A stretch of 48,602 nucleotides of DNA from Parcubacteria group bacterium GW2011_GWD2_38_11 (GCA_000992325.1 LBTZ01000007.1:1-48602); one strand, 5' to 3'; positions 1 through 8,598 are shown, counted from the stretch's first letter. Notes: generated from the sequence alone by a model not told the origin. A program made the numbers and translations.

Positions 1-1073
1 TCCTGTGAGAGTTTCCTGAATTTGCCCTCGCTTTCGCACAAGGCTGTCTCCCCCTGCTTACGCTCGGTAATGTCCTCCCCTGAACTTAAAGTGCCGGTAA
101 TCTTCCCTGTCTCATCTCTCAGCATGGCATTGTGCCATGCAATAATCCTCTCTTTGCCGTCTTTGGTTAAAACGGGATTTTCATAATACTCAAGAAGGCA
201 GTTATCTCCTGTAATAAGTTTTGCAAAAACCGTTTTTACCTCAGTCCTGATTTTTTCCTGTACAAAATTATCGAACCAGTTCTTTCCGACAACTTCGGTT
301 TCATCGTCATATCCAAGAATCTCACACCCCTTTTTGTTTATAAGAGTTACTTTCTGGTCAGCGTCAATAGCCACAAGCATGACCCCAGCAATATCAAGAT
401 ACAACTGTGCCTTGTCTCTCTCTTTTTTAAATATGTTCTCCATCTTTTTGCGTTCAGTTATATCACGGGCTATAACCTGAGCGCCCGGCTTGCCCAGATA
501 AATAAAAGGAGCTGCAGCCACTTCAACATCCACAGAACTTCCGTCAAGACGAAGATACTTTTCCTCAAGAACGGGGACTTCAGCCCTTTCTTCTTTCAGT
601 ATTCTTATTCTCTCTTTTACTATGCCCCTGAAATCAGGATGCATCAATTCCAGCACTGGTTTGCCTATAAGCTCTTCGGAGCTCGTTGCTCCGAAAAGCT
701 TAACTCCCGCAGGATTTATAAATGCAATCCTGCCTTCACTTTGAATAAAGATTGCATCAGGGGAAATATCCACGAGACTGCGGTAACGTTCCTCGCTGTC
801 CTTCAAATCCGGCGCTGCCTGCCTGCGTGCGACAATTTCAGCTTTAACTTTTCTCCACCTGCGCAGAGAAAAAACAACAAGGCCCACTGCCACTATTATA
901 AATGCACTTACAAACTCGTTAGTATCCCAGCCATAATTTTTTTGGAGCCATCCTTCTAAAAGTTCAAATGCTTTAAAATTGAATTCAGCTAAAAACAAAA
1001 AAACAGAGACAATAGAGATTATAAACAGGTCTTTGATTGCGCTTGAGTCTTTAGTTGAATTTTTTTCTTTCAC
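1..1073 (-). CDS. Membrane-anchored PAS-domain sensor protein (C-terminus beyond left edge)
   Basis: The minus strand is open from a GTG at 1073 to the window edge, about 357 codons, and the gene runs off the left end. The visible protein has two hydrophobic segments near the N-terminus (roughly residues 13-28 and 47-62), a basic linker, and then two PAS domains. The first covers about residues 80-200 and contains 'SLVDISPDAIFIQ' and 'INPAGVKLFG'; the second covers about 215-335 with 'LINKKGCEILGY' and 'VVGKNWFDNFV'. Each PAS ends in the usual 'DITERK' linker, followed by the start of what may be another signalling segment. A histidine kinase, GGDEF or chemotaxis output domain probably lies outside the window, so the output is unknown. 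The start is uncertain: the frame stays open and hydrophobic upstream of the GTG, but I see no ATG there. It is divergent from the aminotransferase gene. Confidence 0.82.
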   Translation of the reverse strand, partial: MKEKNSTKDSSAIKDLFIISIVSVFLFLAEFNFKAFELLEGWLQKNYGWDTNEFVSAFIIVAVGLVVFSLRRWRKVKAEIVARRQAAPDLKDSEERYRSLVDISPDAIFIQSEGRIAFINPAGVKLFGATSSEELIGKPVLELMHPDFRGIVKERIRILKEERAEVPVLEEKYLRLDGSSVDVEVAAAPFIYLGKPGAQVIARDITERKKMENIFKKERDKAQLYLDIAGVMLVAIDADQKVTLINKKGCEILGYDDETEVVGKNWFDNFVQEKIRTEVKTVFAKLITGDNCLLEYYENPVLTKDGKERIIAWHNAMLRDETGKITGTLSSGEDITERKQGETALCESEGKFRKLSQ

Positions 1074-1156
1074 AAATAAAGGATAGCAAAAAAAGAGACA
1101 AGCTGCAAGGGATAAAATACAAATTATGTACCTTTTAAAAAATGATATAATGAAAC

Positions 1157-2029
1157 ATGCATGTTTACATGAATAACAGTCTTGTTCCTGAATCTGAAGC
1201 AAAAATCTCTGTTTTTGACCACGGGTTTCTTTACGGCGACGGCATATACGAGACCATGCGCGCTTACGAAGGCGTTGTCTTCATGCTTGATGAGCACATC
1301 CGGAGGCTGTATCGTTCAGCATCTCTTATACGGCTTACCATTCCTAAAAGCGCGGCAGAGATAAAGCCGGCAATACATAAAACACTTAGGGCAAATTCTT
1401 TGAAGAATGCATACATAAGGCTTACAATTTCAAGGGGCTTCGGCAAGATAGGGCTTGACCCCGCGCTCTGCGAGAAACCTACCTTTGTAATAGTGACGAA
1501 TGAGTTCAAGGATTATCCCGATTCTTTCTATAAAAAAGGCGTAAGGCTCATCATCTCCTCTGTGAAAAGAAATCTCAAGGAAGCGCTTAATCCGCAAATA
1601 AAATCACTTAATTTCCTGAACAACATCCTTGCAAAGATTGAGGCAAAGAAAAAAAATGCCTACGAGGCGCTAATGTTGAATTCGCAGGGATATCTTACCG
1701 AAGGAACTATATGCAATATCTTTTTTGTGCTGAAAGAGAAGAATAAAGCGGTTTTATGCACGCCTTCTCTTGACTGCGGGATTCTTGACGGCATTACGCG
1801 GAATATAGTCTTAGAACTGGCCCAAAAAAGCGGCATAAAAACAAAAGAAGGCAGATTTAAGAAAGAAGACATATACAGAGCCTCAGAAGTTTTCATCACT
1901 AATACAACGATGGAGATTATGCCTGTATGTAAGGTTGATTCAGCCAATTTTAAAGTAGGAGCTATCACAAAACTGCTTCATGAAGCATATAAAGAAAGGG
2001 TCAAAGGGTATTTAGCAAAAGCGGTCTGA
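1157..2029 (+). CDS. Class IV PLP aminotransferase (branched-chain / D-amino-acid transaminase type)
   Basis: 290 residues, the normal length for fold-type IV PLP enzymes. The N-terminus has the family signature 'SVFDHGFLYGDGIYETMR' (about residues 18-35). 'IKSLNFLNN' carries the Schiff-base lysine (Lys149) and 'LTEGTICNIFFV' carries the conserved glutamate (Glu182), followed by 'GILDGITR' and 'EVFITNTTMEIMPV'. The reaction is reversible transfer of an amino group between an amino acid and 2-oxoglutarate. Sequence alone does not separate branched-chain aminotransferase (IlvE) from D-amino-acid transaminase or aminodeoxychorismate lyase; the first or second is most likely. A second Met (position 1169) is also a reasonable start, because family members begin close to 'YMNNSLVPE'. 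A TATAAT box at 1146-1151 is so close to 1157 that the later start would suit the transcript better. The gene is transcribed alone. Confidence 0.88.
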   Translation: MHVYMNNSLVPESEAKISVFDHGFLYGDGIYETMRAYEGVVFMLDEHIRRLYRSASLIRLTIPKSAAEIKPAIHKTLRANSLKNAYIRLTISRGFGKIGLDPALCEKPTFVIVTNEFKDYPDSFYKKGVRLIISSVKRNLKEALNPQIKSLNFLNNILAKIEAKKKNAYEALMLNSQGYLTEGTICNIFFVLKEKNKAVLCTPSLDCGILDGITRNIVLELAQKSGIKTKEGRFKKEDIYRASEVFITNTTMEIMPVCKVDSANFKVGAITKLLHEAYKERVKGYLAKAV

Positions 2030-2127
2030 GAAACACTTCAAAAGAATGCTACAGGCGTTTTATTGCCCTAATATCTGAAATCAACTACCCGAATCGTACA
2101 GTACGCTAAGGGGACTCACTGGATTGT

Positions 2128-2141
2128 ATTGTTATAGCAAT
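2128..2141. repeat. Left copy of 14-bp inverted repeat bounding a two-gene island
   Basis: ATTGTTATAGCAAT lies two bases beyond the stop codon of the 283-residue gene. It is the exact reverse complement of the sequence at 3441-3454. The motif is itself nearly palindromic (ATTG...CAAT), so it could be a protein-binding site as well as an element boundary. Confidence 0.7.
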
Positions 2142-2143
2142 CA

Positions 2144-2995
2144 TTATTCAGATAATTCAATCACGTTGCTCGGAGAATATTCTGGTAAAGTTATAGTTTC
2201 ATTTTTATCAGCAATGAATTGATATAATTTCGTCCTAAGATATTCGTTTAAAGAGTACCTCATGGTATCTCTAGCATAGTTTTCGACCACAAACTGAACT
2301 TTCGATTCGGCTTTTTTTGTTGTGAAAGCTGGTATGTACTTTAGTTTCTGTCTATAAGTAACAGACAATGTCAGTGTATATTCCCCTGGTTCAATTTGGA
2401 TTTTGTCCATAATATTTGTACAAGCATCATTAATGGCACTAGTAGTATCAGCAATGTATTGTTTGGAAACAGCCTGATCATCAGTATCAAGAAAATTGTT
2501 AAACCTCTCTTTAAATTTAAACAGCTTTTGCTGAAATTTTTGAAATTCTTGTCTAGTAGCCTCAGCATATGATAAATGTTCACATATATAAACTTGTCTT
2601 TGCGGTACATTTTCTGGAACGAAGGTTAATGGACTTGAAGAGTGAAAACTAAACTGATACAACCCATCCGCAGTTCTGTATTTTTCACCTATTTGAGCAA
2701 CCCTTAAAACAAAATTCTTAGTTGAACCATTTTCTTTTGTAAGAGTTGCCTGTATATCTTTAATCAATGCACCAGTGTCATGAGCAACTAAAACAGCATT
2801 TGAATATAAGGACTCACCAGTTTCTAAAATTCTGAAAAATACCTCTCGTGTAAGGACAATTTCTAGAGTTGATTTTCGAAAAGCCTTAAAAATTCCCTCT
2901 AAAAATTTAAATATTGTAAGTAATAAGCTGGCAACAAATGCAAAAATTATCATCCAATTGGGTAGATTCTGTGGGGCAGGATCTGGTGTGCTCAT
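2144..2995 (-). CDS. Membrane-anchored protein of unknown function
   Basis: 283 residues, not recognised. One strongly hydrophobic segment lies at about residues 14-36 ('MIIFAFVASLLLTIFKFLEGIF'-like region), followed by a long polar, partly alpha-helical domain that is probably cytoplasmic or anchored as a bitopic protein. It has no signal-peptidase-like site and no cysteine pattern typical of metal binding. It overlaps the upstream gene by the four bases ATGA, so the two are almost certainly co-transcribed and translationally coupled. The pair is more A+T rich than mfd and the aminotransferase, and sits beside a tRNA array between inverted repeats. This suggests an acquired island, though neither product looks like an integrase, transposase or recognised defence effector. 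Confidence 0.7.
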   Translation of the reverse strand: MSTPDPAPQNLPNWMIIFAFVASLLLTIFKFLEGIFKAFRKSTLEIVLTREVFFRILETGESLYSNAVLVAHDTGALIKDIQATLTKENGSTKNFVLRVAQIGEKYRTADGLYQFSFHSSSPLTFVPENVPQRQVYICEHLSYAEATRQEFQKFQQKLFKFKERFNNFLDTDDQAVSKQYIADTTSAINDACTNIMDKIQIEPGEYTLTLSVTYRQKLKYIPAFTTKKAESKVQFVVENYARDTMRYSLNEYLRTKLYQFIADKNETITLPEYSPSNVIELSE

Positions 2996-3438
2996 AATAG
3001 CCTCCCTATCAAATCACCAACTGAGACGACTTTAGAGATCGATATATTAAGATTTTGGCTCTCATTTAACTCTGCTGACCATTCTCCTGGAATTTCCTCG
3101 GTGATTTCCTTGATCTCAGGCTGAAGTTGTGCAAGTAACCCCGCTAAGTTTCGAGTAACTCCACTTGGCGTGACTTCCTTTCTTGTCCTTTTCTTGACCT
3201 CTCTAAATCGCTCACCTAAATATTTATTGCCTGATTGGGAGCATACTACCCTAAGTTGACCCTTGGGGCATAAAATAGGTTCGGGAAACCCCATTTCCTT
3301 TAATTTTGAATCATCTATCACGGAAAAGACGTTGACGATTTCATCAAGCCTTAAAGACTCGCTTGAAGAAAAAATAATTAACCTATCATTAAGTATAGCT
3401 TCAACCTTCCCTATAGTTTCCACTATTAAACCCTCCAT
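2992..3438 (-). CDS. Hypothetical protein, first gene of a two-gene unit
   Basis: 148 residues, not recognised. The sequence is mixed alpha/beta with no membrane segment. The N-terminal part ('VEAILNDRLIIFSSSESLRLDEIVNVFSVID') reads like beta strands of a small barrel. The middle is basic ('REVKKRTRKEV'), and the C-terminal part is acidic and leucine-rich. Its ATG lies three bases after a 14-bp near-palindrome (3441-3454), which would overlap the ribosome binding region and could be an autoregulatory operator. The stop overlaps the start of the downstream membrane protein. It is unlike its neighbours in base composition. It could be the soluble partner of the membrane protein. Confidence 0.65.
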   Translation of the reverse strand: MEGLIVETIGKVEAILNDRLIIFSSSESLRLDEIVNVFSVIDDSKLKEMGFPEPILCPKGQLRVVCSQSGNKYLGERFREVKKRTRKEVTPSGVTRNLAGLLAQLQPEIKEITEEIPGEWSAELNESQNLNISISKVVSVGDLIGRLL

Positions 3439-3440
3439 TC

Positions 3441-3454
3441 ATTGCTATAACAAT
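3441..3454. repeat. Right copy of 14-bp inverted repeat, just upstream of a start codon
   Basis: ATTGCTATAACAAT is the exact reverse complement of 2128-2141. It lies immediately 5' of the start codon of the 148-residue gene on the minus strand, so it may be an operator, or the end of a small inserted element. Confidence 0.65.
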
Positions 3455-3556
3455 GATTCTATCATTTTACCTTTTTCTAATTTCATATAGAAAAATTAAC
3501 ACGTTGCCCTGTTTTAAATCAAGCGGTACAAAAGAAGTGGACACAAACTGGACACA

Positions 3557-3598
3557 TGAAAAAAAAGGGGGTTACAGCAAAACTCTGTAACCCCTTGA
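3557..3598 (-). terminator. Rho-independent terminator of the tRNA array
   Basis: Perfect 10-bp stem (GGGGTTACAG at 3568-3577 pairing with CTGTAACCCC at 3585-3594) and a 7-base loop. On the minus strand the stem is followed by a run of T (the A run at 3559-3566). It lies directly downstream of the last tRNA of the minus-strand array. Confidence 0.85.
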
Positions 3599-3608
3599 TT
3601 TTGTTAAG

Positions 3609-3681
<73 letters not shown>

Positions 3682-3692
3682 GTTATATATGG

Positions 3693-3766
3693 CGCGCCTG
3701 AGAGGATTCGAACCTCCGACCCTCGGCTCCGGAGGCCGATGCTCTAATCCACTGAGCTACAGGCGC
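3693..3766 (-). tRNA. tRNA-Arg (anticodon CCG)
   Basis: 74 nt; acceptor GCGCCTG / CAGGCGC, discriminator G, anticodon stem-loop CGGCCTCCGGAGCCG with CCG, T arm GGAGGTTCGAATCCTC. No encoded CCA. The acceptor stem is identical to that of tRNA-Arg(TCT) in the same array. Confidence 0.93.
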
Positions 3767-3788
3767 ATACATAAAAGGTAAAAATTGG

Positions 3789-3862
3789 GGTGAGTGAGGG
3801 GACTTGAACCCCCAGCCCTTGGAGCCACAGTCCAATGCTCTAACCATTGAGCTACACTCACC
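3789..3862 (-). tRNA. tRNA-His (anticodon GTG)
   Basis: 74 nt counting the extra 5' G (G-1) that pairs with C73, the identity element of tRNA-His. The acceptor is GTGAGTG / CACTCAC, and the anticodon loop GACTGTGGC gives GTG. Confidence 0.93.
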
Positions 3863-3959
3863 GATTTACAACAGTGCAAGTGAAAGTGTCAGTTAATAGT
3901 AAAACAAAAAAAACATTTTCAGTCAAATTCAACTGCACTGATAACTTACACTTCTCACT

Positions 3960-3984
3960 GCAAATTTTGCAACGCAAAATTTGC
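3960..3984. repeat. Perfect 11-bp hairpin between two tRNA genes
   Basis: GCAAATTTTGC, a three-base AAC loop, then GCAAAATTTGC. It lies in the longest spacer of the tRNA array (3863-3988). No T run follows on either strand, so a processing signal or short palindromic repeat fits better than a terminator. Confidence 0.7.
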
Positions 3985-3988
3985 TTGG

Positions 3989-4062
<74 letters not shown>

Positions 4063-4068
4063 ATATGG

Positions 4069-4142
4069 TCGGGGCGAGAGGATTCGAACCTCCGGCATCC
4101 TGCTCCCAAGGCAGGCGCGCTACCAGGCTGCGCTACGCCCCG
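4069..4142 (-). tRNA. tRNA-Pro (anticodon TGG)
   Basis: 74 nt; acceptor CGGGGCG / CGCCCCG, discriminator A, anticodon loop CCTTGGGAG giving TGG, T arm GGAGGTTCGAATCCTC. It is the first gene of the minus-strand array Pro-Arg-His-Arg-Lys. Confidence 0.93.
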
Positions 4143-4144
4143 AA

Positions 4145-4222
4145 AAAAAATAAAAGTTAAAAGTTAAAAGTTTTTTAATTTCTTCAACTTATAACTTTCA
4201 ACTTATAACTTTCAAGTTTAAA
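4145..4222. repeat. AT-rich repeat spacer between tRNA-Pro and the TPR gene
   Basis: Short direct repeats of AAAGTTAA on the left are followed by two copies of AACTTATAACTTTC on the right, roughly the reverse complement of the left half. The spacer could fold as an imperfect hairpin. No gene is visible in it. Confidence 0.5.
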
Positions 4223-4224
4223 TT

Positions 4225-4929
4225 TTAATACTTCAAAATGTCCAGATAATCAGCGATATCTTTCTCGTCTTCGCCTCTCGCATTCAGCTTTCTCTGGCTC
4301 AGGTCACTCATCGCCTTGCTTTTGGTGCCTTTATACAAAGGGTCCATCTCTATTGCCTTTGTTATGGCTAATGAGGCATCCCCGTATCTGCCTTTCGCAT
4401 TATAACAGAGCGCAAGCCCGTAATATGAAGGATAGAAATCCGTCATCCTCTTCAGCGCTTCCTTATACGCATTTATTGCATCATCATATTTCCCGAGCCT
4501 GTAATATACCTTGGCAAGATTGTAATATGCCTTCTCAGGACTCCTGTATATGAGGTTTGCAAGCGCCTTTTTATAGGATTCAATCGCCTCATTAAACTTC
4601 TTGCTTTTCTCGTATGCAAAACCGAGATTATTATGAGCCTCTGCAAAATCAGGGTCAATATTTACAGCCTTCTGAAAGAAATCTATCGCCTTTGGATAAT
4701 CTTCAAATTTCAGAAGGTATATTATCCCGATTGCATTAAGCACTTCCTTGTCCTCAGGATTAAGCTCATAGGCTTTTCTAAATTCAATAAATGCAGGCTG
4801 AACATTATTTTCGTTAAGATATGAAACGCCGAGCTTAAAATGGGCAGTCGCCTTATTTGTGTTCTCTATGCTTGCCGTTGCACAGGAACTGATAAAAATA
4901 GCCATAACTAATATCATCAGTTTTTTCAT
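4225..4929 (-). CDS. TPR-repeat lipoprotein (PilF/PilW-like)
   Basis: 234 residues. The N-terminus is a lipoprotein signal peptide with lipobox 'FISSC', Cys16 being the predicted lipidated residue. About five tetratricopeptide repeats follow between residues 25 and 200, for example 'AFIEFRKAYELNPEDKEV', 'AIDFFQKAVNIDPDFAEA' and 'DAINAYKEALKRMTDFYP'. The mature protein should sit on the inner face of the outer membrane. The size and layout resemble PilF/PilW, the pilotin for type IV pilus secretins, but TPR lipoproteins serve many complexes and no pilus gene is in the window. It is the last gene of the minus-strand group headed by rseP, 22 bp after mfd. Confidence 0.85.
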   Translation of the reverse strand: MKKLMILVMAIFISSCATASIENTNKATAHFKLGVSYLNENNVQPAFIEFRKAYELNPEDKEVLNAIGIIYLLKFEDYPKAIDFFQKAVNIDPDFAEAHNNLGFAYEKSKKFNEAIESYKKALANLIYRSPEKAYYNLAKVYYRLGKYDDAINAYKEALKRMTDFYPSYYGLALCYNAKGRYGDASLAITKAIEMDPLYKGTKSKAMSDLSQRKLNARGEDEKDIADYLDILKY

Positions 4930-4951
4930 CGCAGTTATTTTACCATAAAAC

Positions 4952-7900
4952 TCAAGATAATTTTTCTAAAGCTTCTTTTGTAATCTTATATGTTTCATCC
5001 CATATAAGATTTTTAACGTCAATCTCAAACCCGTCCTGAAGAAACCTCACCCTCTTGCCGATAATATTATACAGCCCGAGTATCTTCTCTCCTGAAACCC
5101 CTGTATTTTTTGAGAAAGTCACATGTACCCTTCCGCTCGTATCCGTGATATCAGCAATAAACAGTTTCTTTGCCATTATTTTAAGCCTCATTACATCACA
5201 AAGATTTTGAACCTCTGAAGGCATATGCCCGAAACGGTCAGTCAGTTCTTCTATCAGGGCATCAAGGCCTTCATGGTTCTTTGCCGATGCTATCTTTCTG
5301 TAAATGCCCAGCCTCAGCGTAACGTCTTCAATAAACTCCTCGGGAATAAATGCCGAGACTTTAAGGCTTATGCGCGGCTCTATTTCTTCTTCAGTCTTTA
5401 TCCCTCTTAGTTCGGAAACTGCGCTTTCAAGCATTTCTATATACATATCAAATCCCACTGCATGTATGTGGCCGGACTGCTCATGGCCCAGCAGATTCCC
5501 TGTCCCCCGTATCTCAAGGTCTTTCACCGCAAGCCTGAACCCTGCGCCGAGATAATTCATATCCTGAATAGCCTGAAGCCTTTTTTTTGCCTCATCCGTC
5601 AGAATATCTTCGCCGGGGATAAGAAAATATGCGTAGGCCCTGACATTGCTTCTGCCGACGCGGCCTTTCAGCTGATAAAGGTCTGCGAGTCCAATCATGT
5701 CTGCCCTGTCTATAATTATCGTGTTTGCATCGGGTATATCAAGCCCGGAGCCTATGATAGTTGTCGAGACAAGGACATCTATCTCTTTATTTATGAAGCT
5801 CTGCATTATCCTTTCAAGCTCCCTCTCATGCATCCGGCCGTGAGCAACAGAAACCCTTGCTTCCGGCGCAAGCTGCCTGACGCGAGTGAAAACCTTTTCC
5901 ATGCCATTAATCCTGTTATGTACAAAATATACCTGCCCTCCCCTCTCAATCTCTCTTTCTATCGCACTGTGTATAAGCTCGTCATTGAATGCTGAGACTA
6001 CGCCCTTTACCGCAAGCCTTTCCTCCGGCGGCGTCTCGATAAGGCTCATCCCTCTTATGCCTGACAGCGCCATATTAAGCGTCCTCGGTATCGGAGTTGC
6101 GCTCAGGGTCAGCACATCAACCCCCTTTTTGATATCTTTGATTTTCTCCTTCTGTGCAACCCCAAAACGGTGCTCTTCATCGATTATTAGCAGGCCGAGG
6201 TTATGAAAACCGATATCTTTCCTTAGCAGTGCATGGGTTCCTATCAGGATGTCAATCTCTCCTTTTGCAGCCCTGCGGATAGTTTCTGCCTGCTCTTTTT
6301 TTGATTTGAATCTGCTCAGATAATCCACTGTAACAGGAAACGCAGAAAACCTCTGACTGAATGTCCTGTAATGCTGGTCACATAAGAGTGTCGTGGGGAC
6401 GAGGACAGCAACCTGCCTGTTGTCATATACTGCTTTGAATGCCGCCCTCATGGCAACCTCTGTCTTTCCGTAACCTACATCTCCGCACAGAAGCCTGTCC
6501 ATCGGCTCTTCCGACTCCATGGCAGCCTTAATCTCTTCAATTGCCCTTATCTGATCGGGCGTTTCGTCATAAAGGAAAAAATTATCAAATTCACTGTGCA
6601 GTTCTGAATCTGCGCTGAATGAAAACCCTCTTGCAACCTGTCTTTCCGCATAGAGTTTAAGGAGTTTCTCCGCCATCTCTTTTATCCTCTTGCCAGCCTT
6701 CTCCTTAGTCTTCTGCCACGTCTTTCCACCGAGCCTGTCTATCTTAGGAAGAATGCCCTCTTCGGCATGATACTTACTTATCCTCTCTATCCCGTAAAGC
6801 GGAAGATAAAGCCTGTCGCCTCCTGAATACTCCAGAACCATAAGGTCGCCCTCATAGCCTTCTATTGTCTGCCTTACAAGGCCCGTGAACTTCCCGATTC
6901 CATGGTCCCTGTGAACAATAAAATCTCCTGGAGACAGGTCATCCAGTGATACAAGAAGCCCTGACACTTTTGATTTTTTTATCGGCCTGAATGCAGGCCT
7001 TTCGCCGAAGATTTCTTTTTCGGTAAGGATTAGAAATCCCGGAAGAAAAAATCCTGATGACAGCTCTCCGACAGTTATTGATATATTCCCTTCATATTCA
7101 GCGATGTTTTCTTTCGCAACAAGAGGCGCAATAACCTCGTTATTCATAAAAATATCTCTCAGCCTCTCAGCCTGCCCTTTTGATGCCGCAACCATAACCG
7201 CCCTGTTATCCTTTGTTAATGCTTTAACTGCATCAGAAAGCTCATAAATGGATTTTCTCTCATTGTGGTATATGCCGTAACCGGCCAATGAAAGAAGACC
7301 TGCATCAATGACTTTGCCTTCCTTCAAATCCCCCCTTCCCCCCTTTTGTAAAGGGGGGTGAGGGGGGATTACTGAATGTGGTATCGTTGGAAAAGAAAAT
7401 TTTGAAAGCATAACGGCGCCTTCAGGAAAATCACATGGATGGTGAATGGAATCAGAGTAAAAACAATTCACATCTTTAAATACTGCGAAGATGTTCCCTG
7501 CCTCTGAATGTTCCACTGAAGGCAGGACAGCAAATTCTTCAATCTTTCTTATTGATTTCTGTGTGCTTACATCAAACATCTTTATTGTCTCAATTACATC
7601 TCCGAAAAACTCTGCTCTCAGCGGATTTTCTCCTGTTGAAGGGAATATGTCAAAAAGCCACCCCCTGCGGCTGAACTCTCCGTGTTCAACAACTATAGGG
7701 ACCTGTTTGTATCCGAGATTAACCAGCTTTTGCTCCAGCACGTCTCTGCTGATTTCAAGATGCTGCTTCAGTATCAGAGCGCTGTTTTTTAACTCGCTCA
7801 CCCCGCAAAGCGGAGCTTTCGCTGCATCATTTGACGTTACAACAGAATCGCCATCTCTGAATCTGTAAACTACATCCACCCTTTTTCCGAATGCGCCAGG

Positions 7901-8134
7901 GCCGTCAGGCTCAAGAAGAAAGAAAAGGCCGTTCGTCTCATTTAGGTGAAGAACAGACCTGAAAAACAATATATCCCTGTACAAAGCCTCTGCGGTTTTC
8001 TCTGTTGCTTCAACCATAGTAAACGGCTTCTCCTGCATTGCAAGAAAAAGCGCCATGGAAGAACCGCTGAGGTTATAGATGCGGGAAGAAGGCGGAATAC
8101 TTTTTATTCTATCTAAAAAAGGCGTGAAATCCAT
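4952..8134 (-). CDS. mfd: Transcription-repair coupling factor Mfd
   Basis: 1060 residues, somewhat shorter than the usual ~1150. Mfd removes RNA polymerase stalled at DNA lesions and recruits UvrA for nucleotide excision repair. Visible domains are a UvrB-homologous N-terminal region (1-330) and a CarD-like RNA polymerase interaction domain at about 400-460 ('SPGDFIVHRDHGIGKFTG'). The RecG-like translocase follows, with Walker A 'GDVGYGKTE' near residue 551, 'IIDEEHRFG' near 650, 'LSATPIPRTLNM' near 675, and motifs V-VI 'GSGLDIPDANTIII' and 'YQLKGRVGRS'. The C-terminal TRCF domain is at about 920-1040. Residues about 255-269 ('VIPPHPPLQKGGRGD') are encoded by a palindromic repeat and look like an in-frame insertion in the linker. 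The gene follows rfaE2 by eight bases. Confidence 0.97.
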   Translation of the reverse strand: MDFTPFLDRIKSIPPSSRIYNLSGSSMALFLAMQEKPFTMVEATEKTAEALYRDILFFRSVLHLNETNGLFFLLEPDGPGAFGKRVDVVYRFRDGDSVVTSNDAAKAPLCGVSELKNSALILKQHLEISRDVLEQKLVNLGYKQVPIVVEHGEFSRRGWLFDIFPSTGENPLRAEFFGDVIETIKMFDVSTQKSIRKIEEFAVLPSVEHSEAGNIFAVFKDVNCFYSDSIHHPCDFPEGAVMLSKFSFPTIPHSVIPPHPPLQKGGRGDLKEGKVIDAGLLSLAGYGIYHNERKSIYELSDAVKALTKDNRAVMVAASKGQAERLRDIFMNNEVIAPLVAKENIAEYEGNISITVGELSSGFFLPGFLILTEKEIFGERPAFRPIKKSKVSGLLVSLDDLSPGDFIVHRDHGIGKFTGLVRQTIEGYEGDLMVLEYSGGDRLYLPLYGIERISKYHAEEGILPKIDRLGGKTWQKTKEKAGKRIKEMAEKLLKLYAERQVARGFSFSADSELHSEFDNFFLYDETPDQIRAIEEIKAAMESEEPMDRLLCGDVGYGKTEVAMRAAFKAVYDNRQVAVLVPTTLLCDQHYRTFSQRFSAFPVTVDYLSRFKSKKEQAETIRRAAKGEIDILIGTHALLRKDIGFHNLGLLIIDEEHRFGVAQKEKIKDIKKGVDVLTLSATPIPRTLNMALSGIRGMSLIETPPEERLAVKGVVSAFNDELIHSAIEREIERGGQVYFVHNRINGMEKVFTRVRQLAPEARVSVAHGRMHERELERIMQSFINKEIDVLVSTTIIGSGLDIPDANTIIIDRADMIGLADLYQLKGRVGRSNVRAYAYFLIPGEDILTDEAKKRLQAIQDMNYLGAGFRLAVKDLEIRGTGNLLGHEQSGHIHAVGFDMYIEMLESAVSELRGIKTEEEIEPRISLKVSAFIPEEFIEDVTLRLGIYRKIASAKNHEGLDALIEELTDRFGHMPSEVQNLCDVMRLKIMAKKLFIADITDTSGRVHVTFSKNTGVSGEKILGLYNIIGKRVRFLQDGFEIDVKNLIWDETYKITKEALEKLS
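7327..7370. repeat. Palindromic repeat inside mfd, in frame
   Basis: A 44-bp imperfect inverted repeat: AATCCCCCCTTCCCCCC on the left, a TTTTGTA centre, and the near-complement GGGGGGTGAGGGGGGATT on the right (two mismatches). On the minus strand it is translated as proline- and glycine-rich residues within Mfd without breaking the frame. The form matches the widespread C/G-run palindromes usually found between genes. Confidence 0.75.
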
Positions 8135-8142
8135 CTCTGAGC

Positions 8143-8598
8143 TTACAGCTTTTTTATTTTCTCAATTAACTTTGTAGTAGATATACCCTTGACATAAGGA
8201 AGGCTGCGGGTCTCCTTTGCAATATCAGAACCTACAATATCTTCTTTCTTCCAGTCACCGCCCTTGACAAGGACATCGGGCTTGAGCAGTTTAATCAGTT
8301 CATAAGGCGTTTCTTCATCAAACAAGGTTACATAATCCACCATCTCAAGAGAAGACAAAATCTCTGCCCTATGGCCTTCTGGATTAACAGGCCTTCCGGG
8401 TTTTATCTTGGAGACGGATTTGTCTGAATTCAAACCAATAACCAGAACATCTCCAAGCGCCTTTGCATCCCTGAGATACCTCACATGGCCCAAATGAATA
8501 ATGTCAAAACAGCCGTTGGTAAAGACAACCTTTTTGCCGGCAGCCTTTGCCTCATCAACAGTCTTCTTCAGTTCATTCCATTTTAATATCTTGCCCAT
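8143..8598 (-). CDS. rfaE2: D-glycero-beta-D-manno-heptose 1-phosphate adenylyltransferase
   Basis: 151 residues, equivalent to the C-terminal (HldE-C) half of bifunctional HldE. It transfers AMP from ATP to heptose 1-phosphate to make ADP-heptose for the LPS inner core. The nucleotidyltransferase signature 'FTNGCFDIIHLGHVRYL' (residues 25-41; HxGH-type 'HLGH') is clear, as are 'LVIGLNSDKSVSKIKP', 'RPVNPEGHRAEIL' and the C-terminal 'ISTTKLIEKI'. The kinase half is absent, so this is the split form. The next gene downstream, mfd, follows by eight bases, and a Nudix hydrolase ends four bases upstream. An LPS gene supports a diderm origin for this part of the window, unlike the CPR-like remainder. 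Confidence 0.93.
   Translation of the reverse strand: MGKILKWNELKKTVDEAKAAGKKVVFTNGCFDIIHLGHVRYLRDAKALGDVLVIGLNSDKSVSKIKPGRPVNPEGHRAEILSSLEMVDYVTLFDEETPYELIKLLKPDVLVKGGDWKKEDIVGSDIAKETRSLPYVKGISTTKLIEKIKKL

Noticed and set aside
639-959. 106-codon plus-strand frame opposite the PAS protein
   Set aside because: Shadow of a clear PAS-domain frame on the minus strand.
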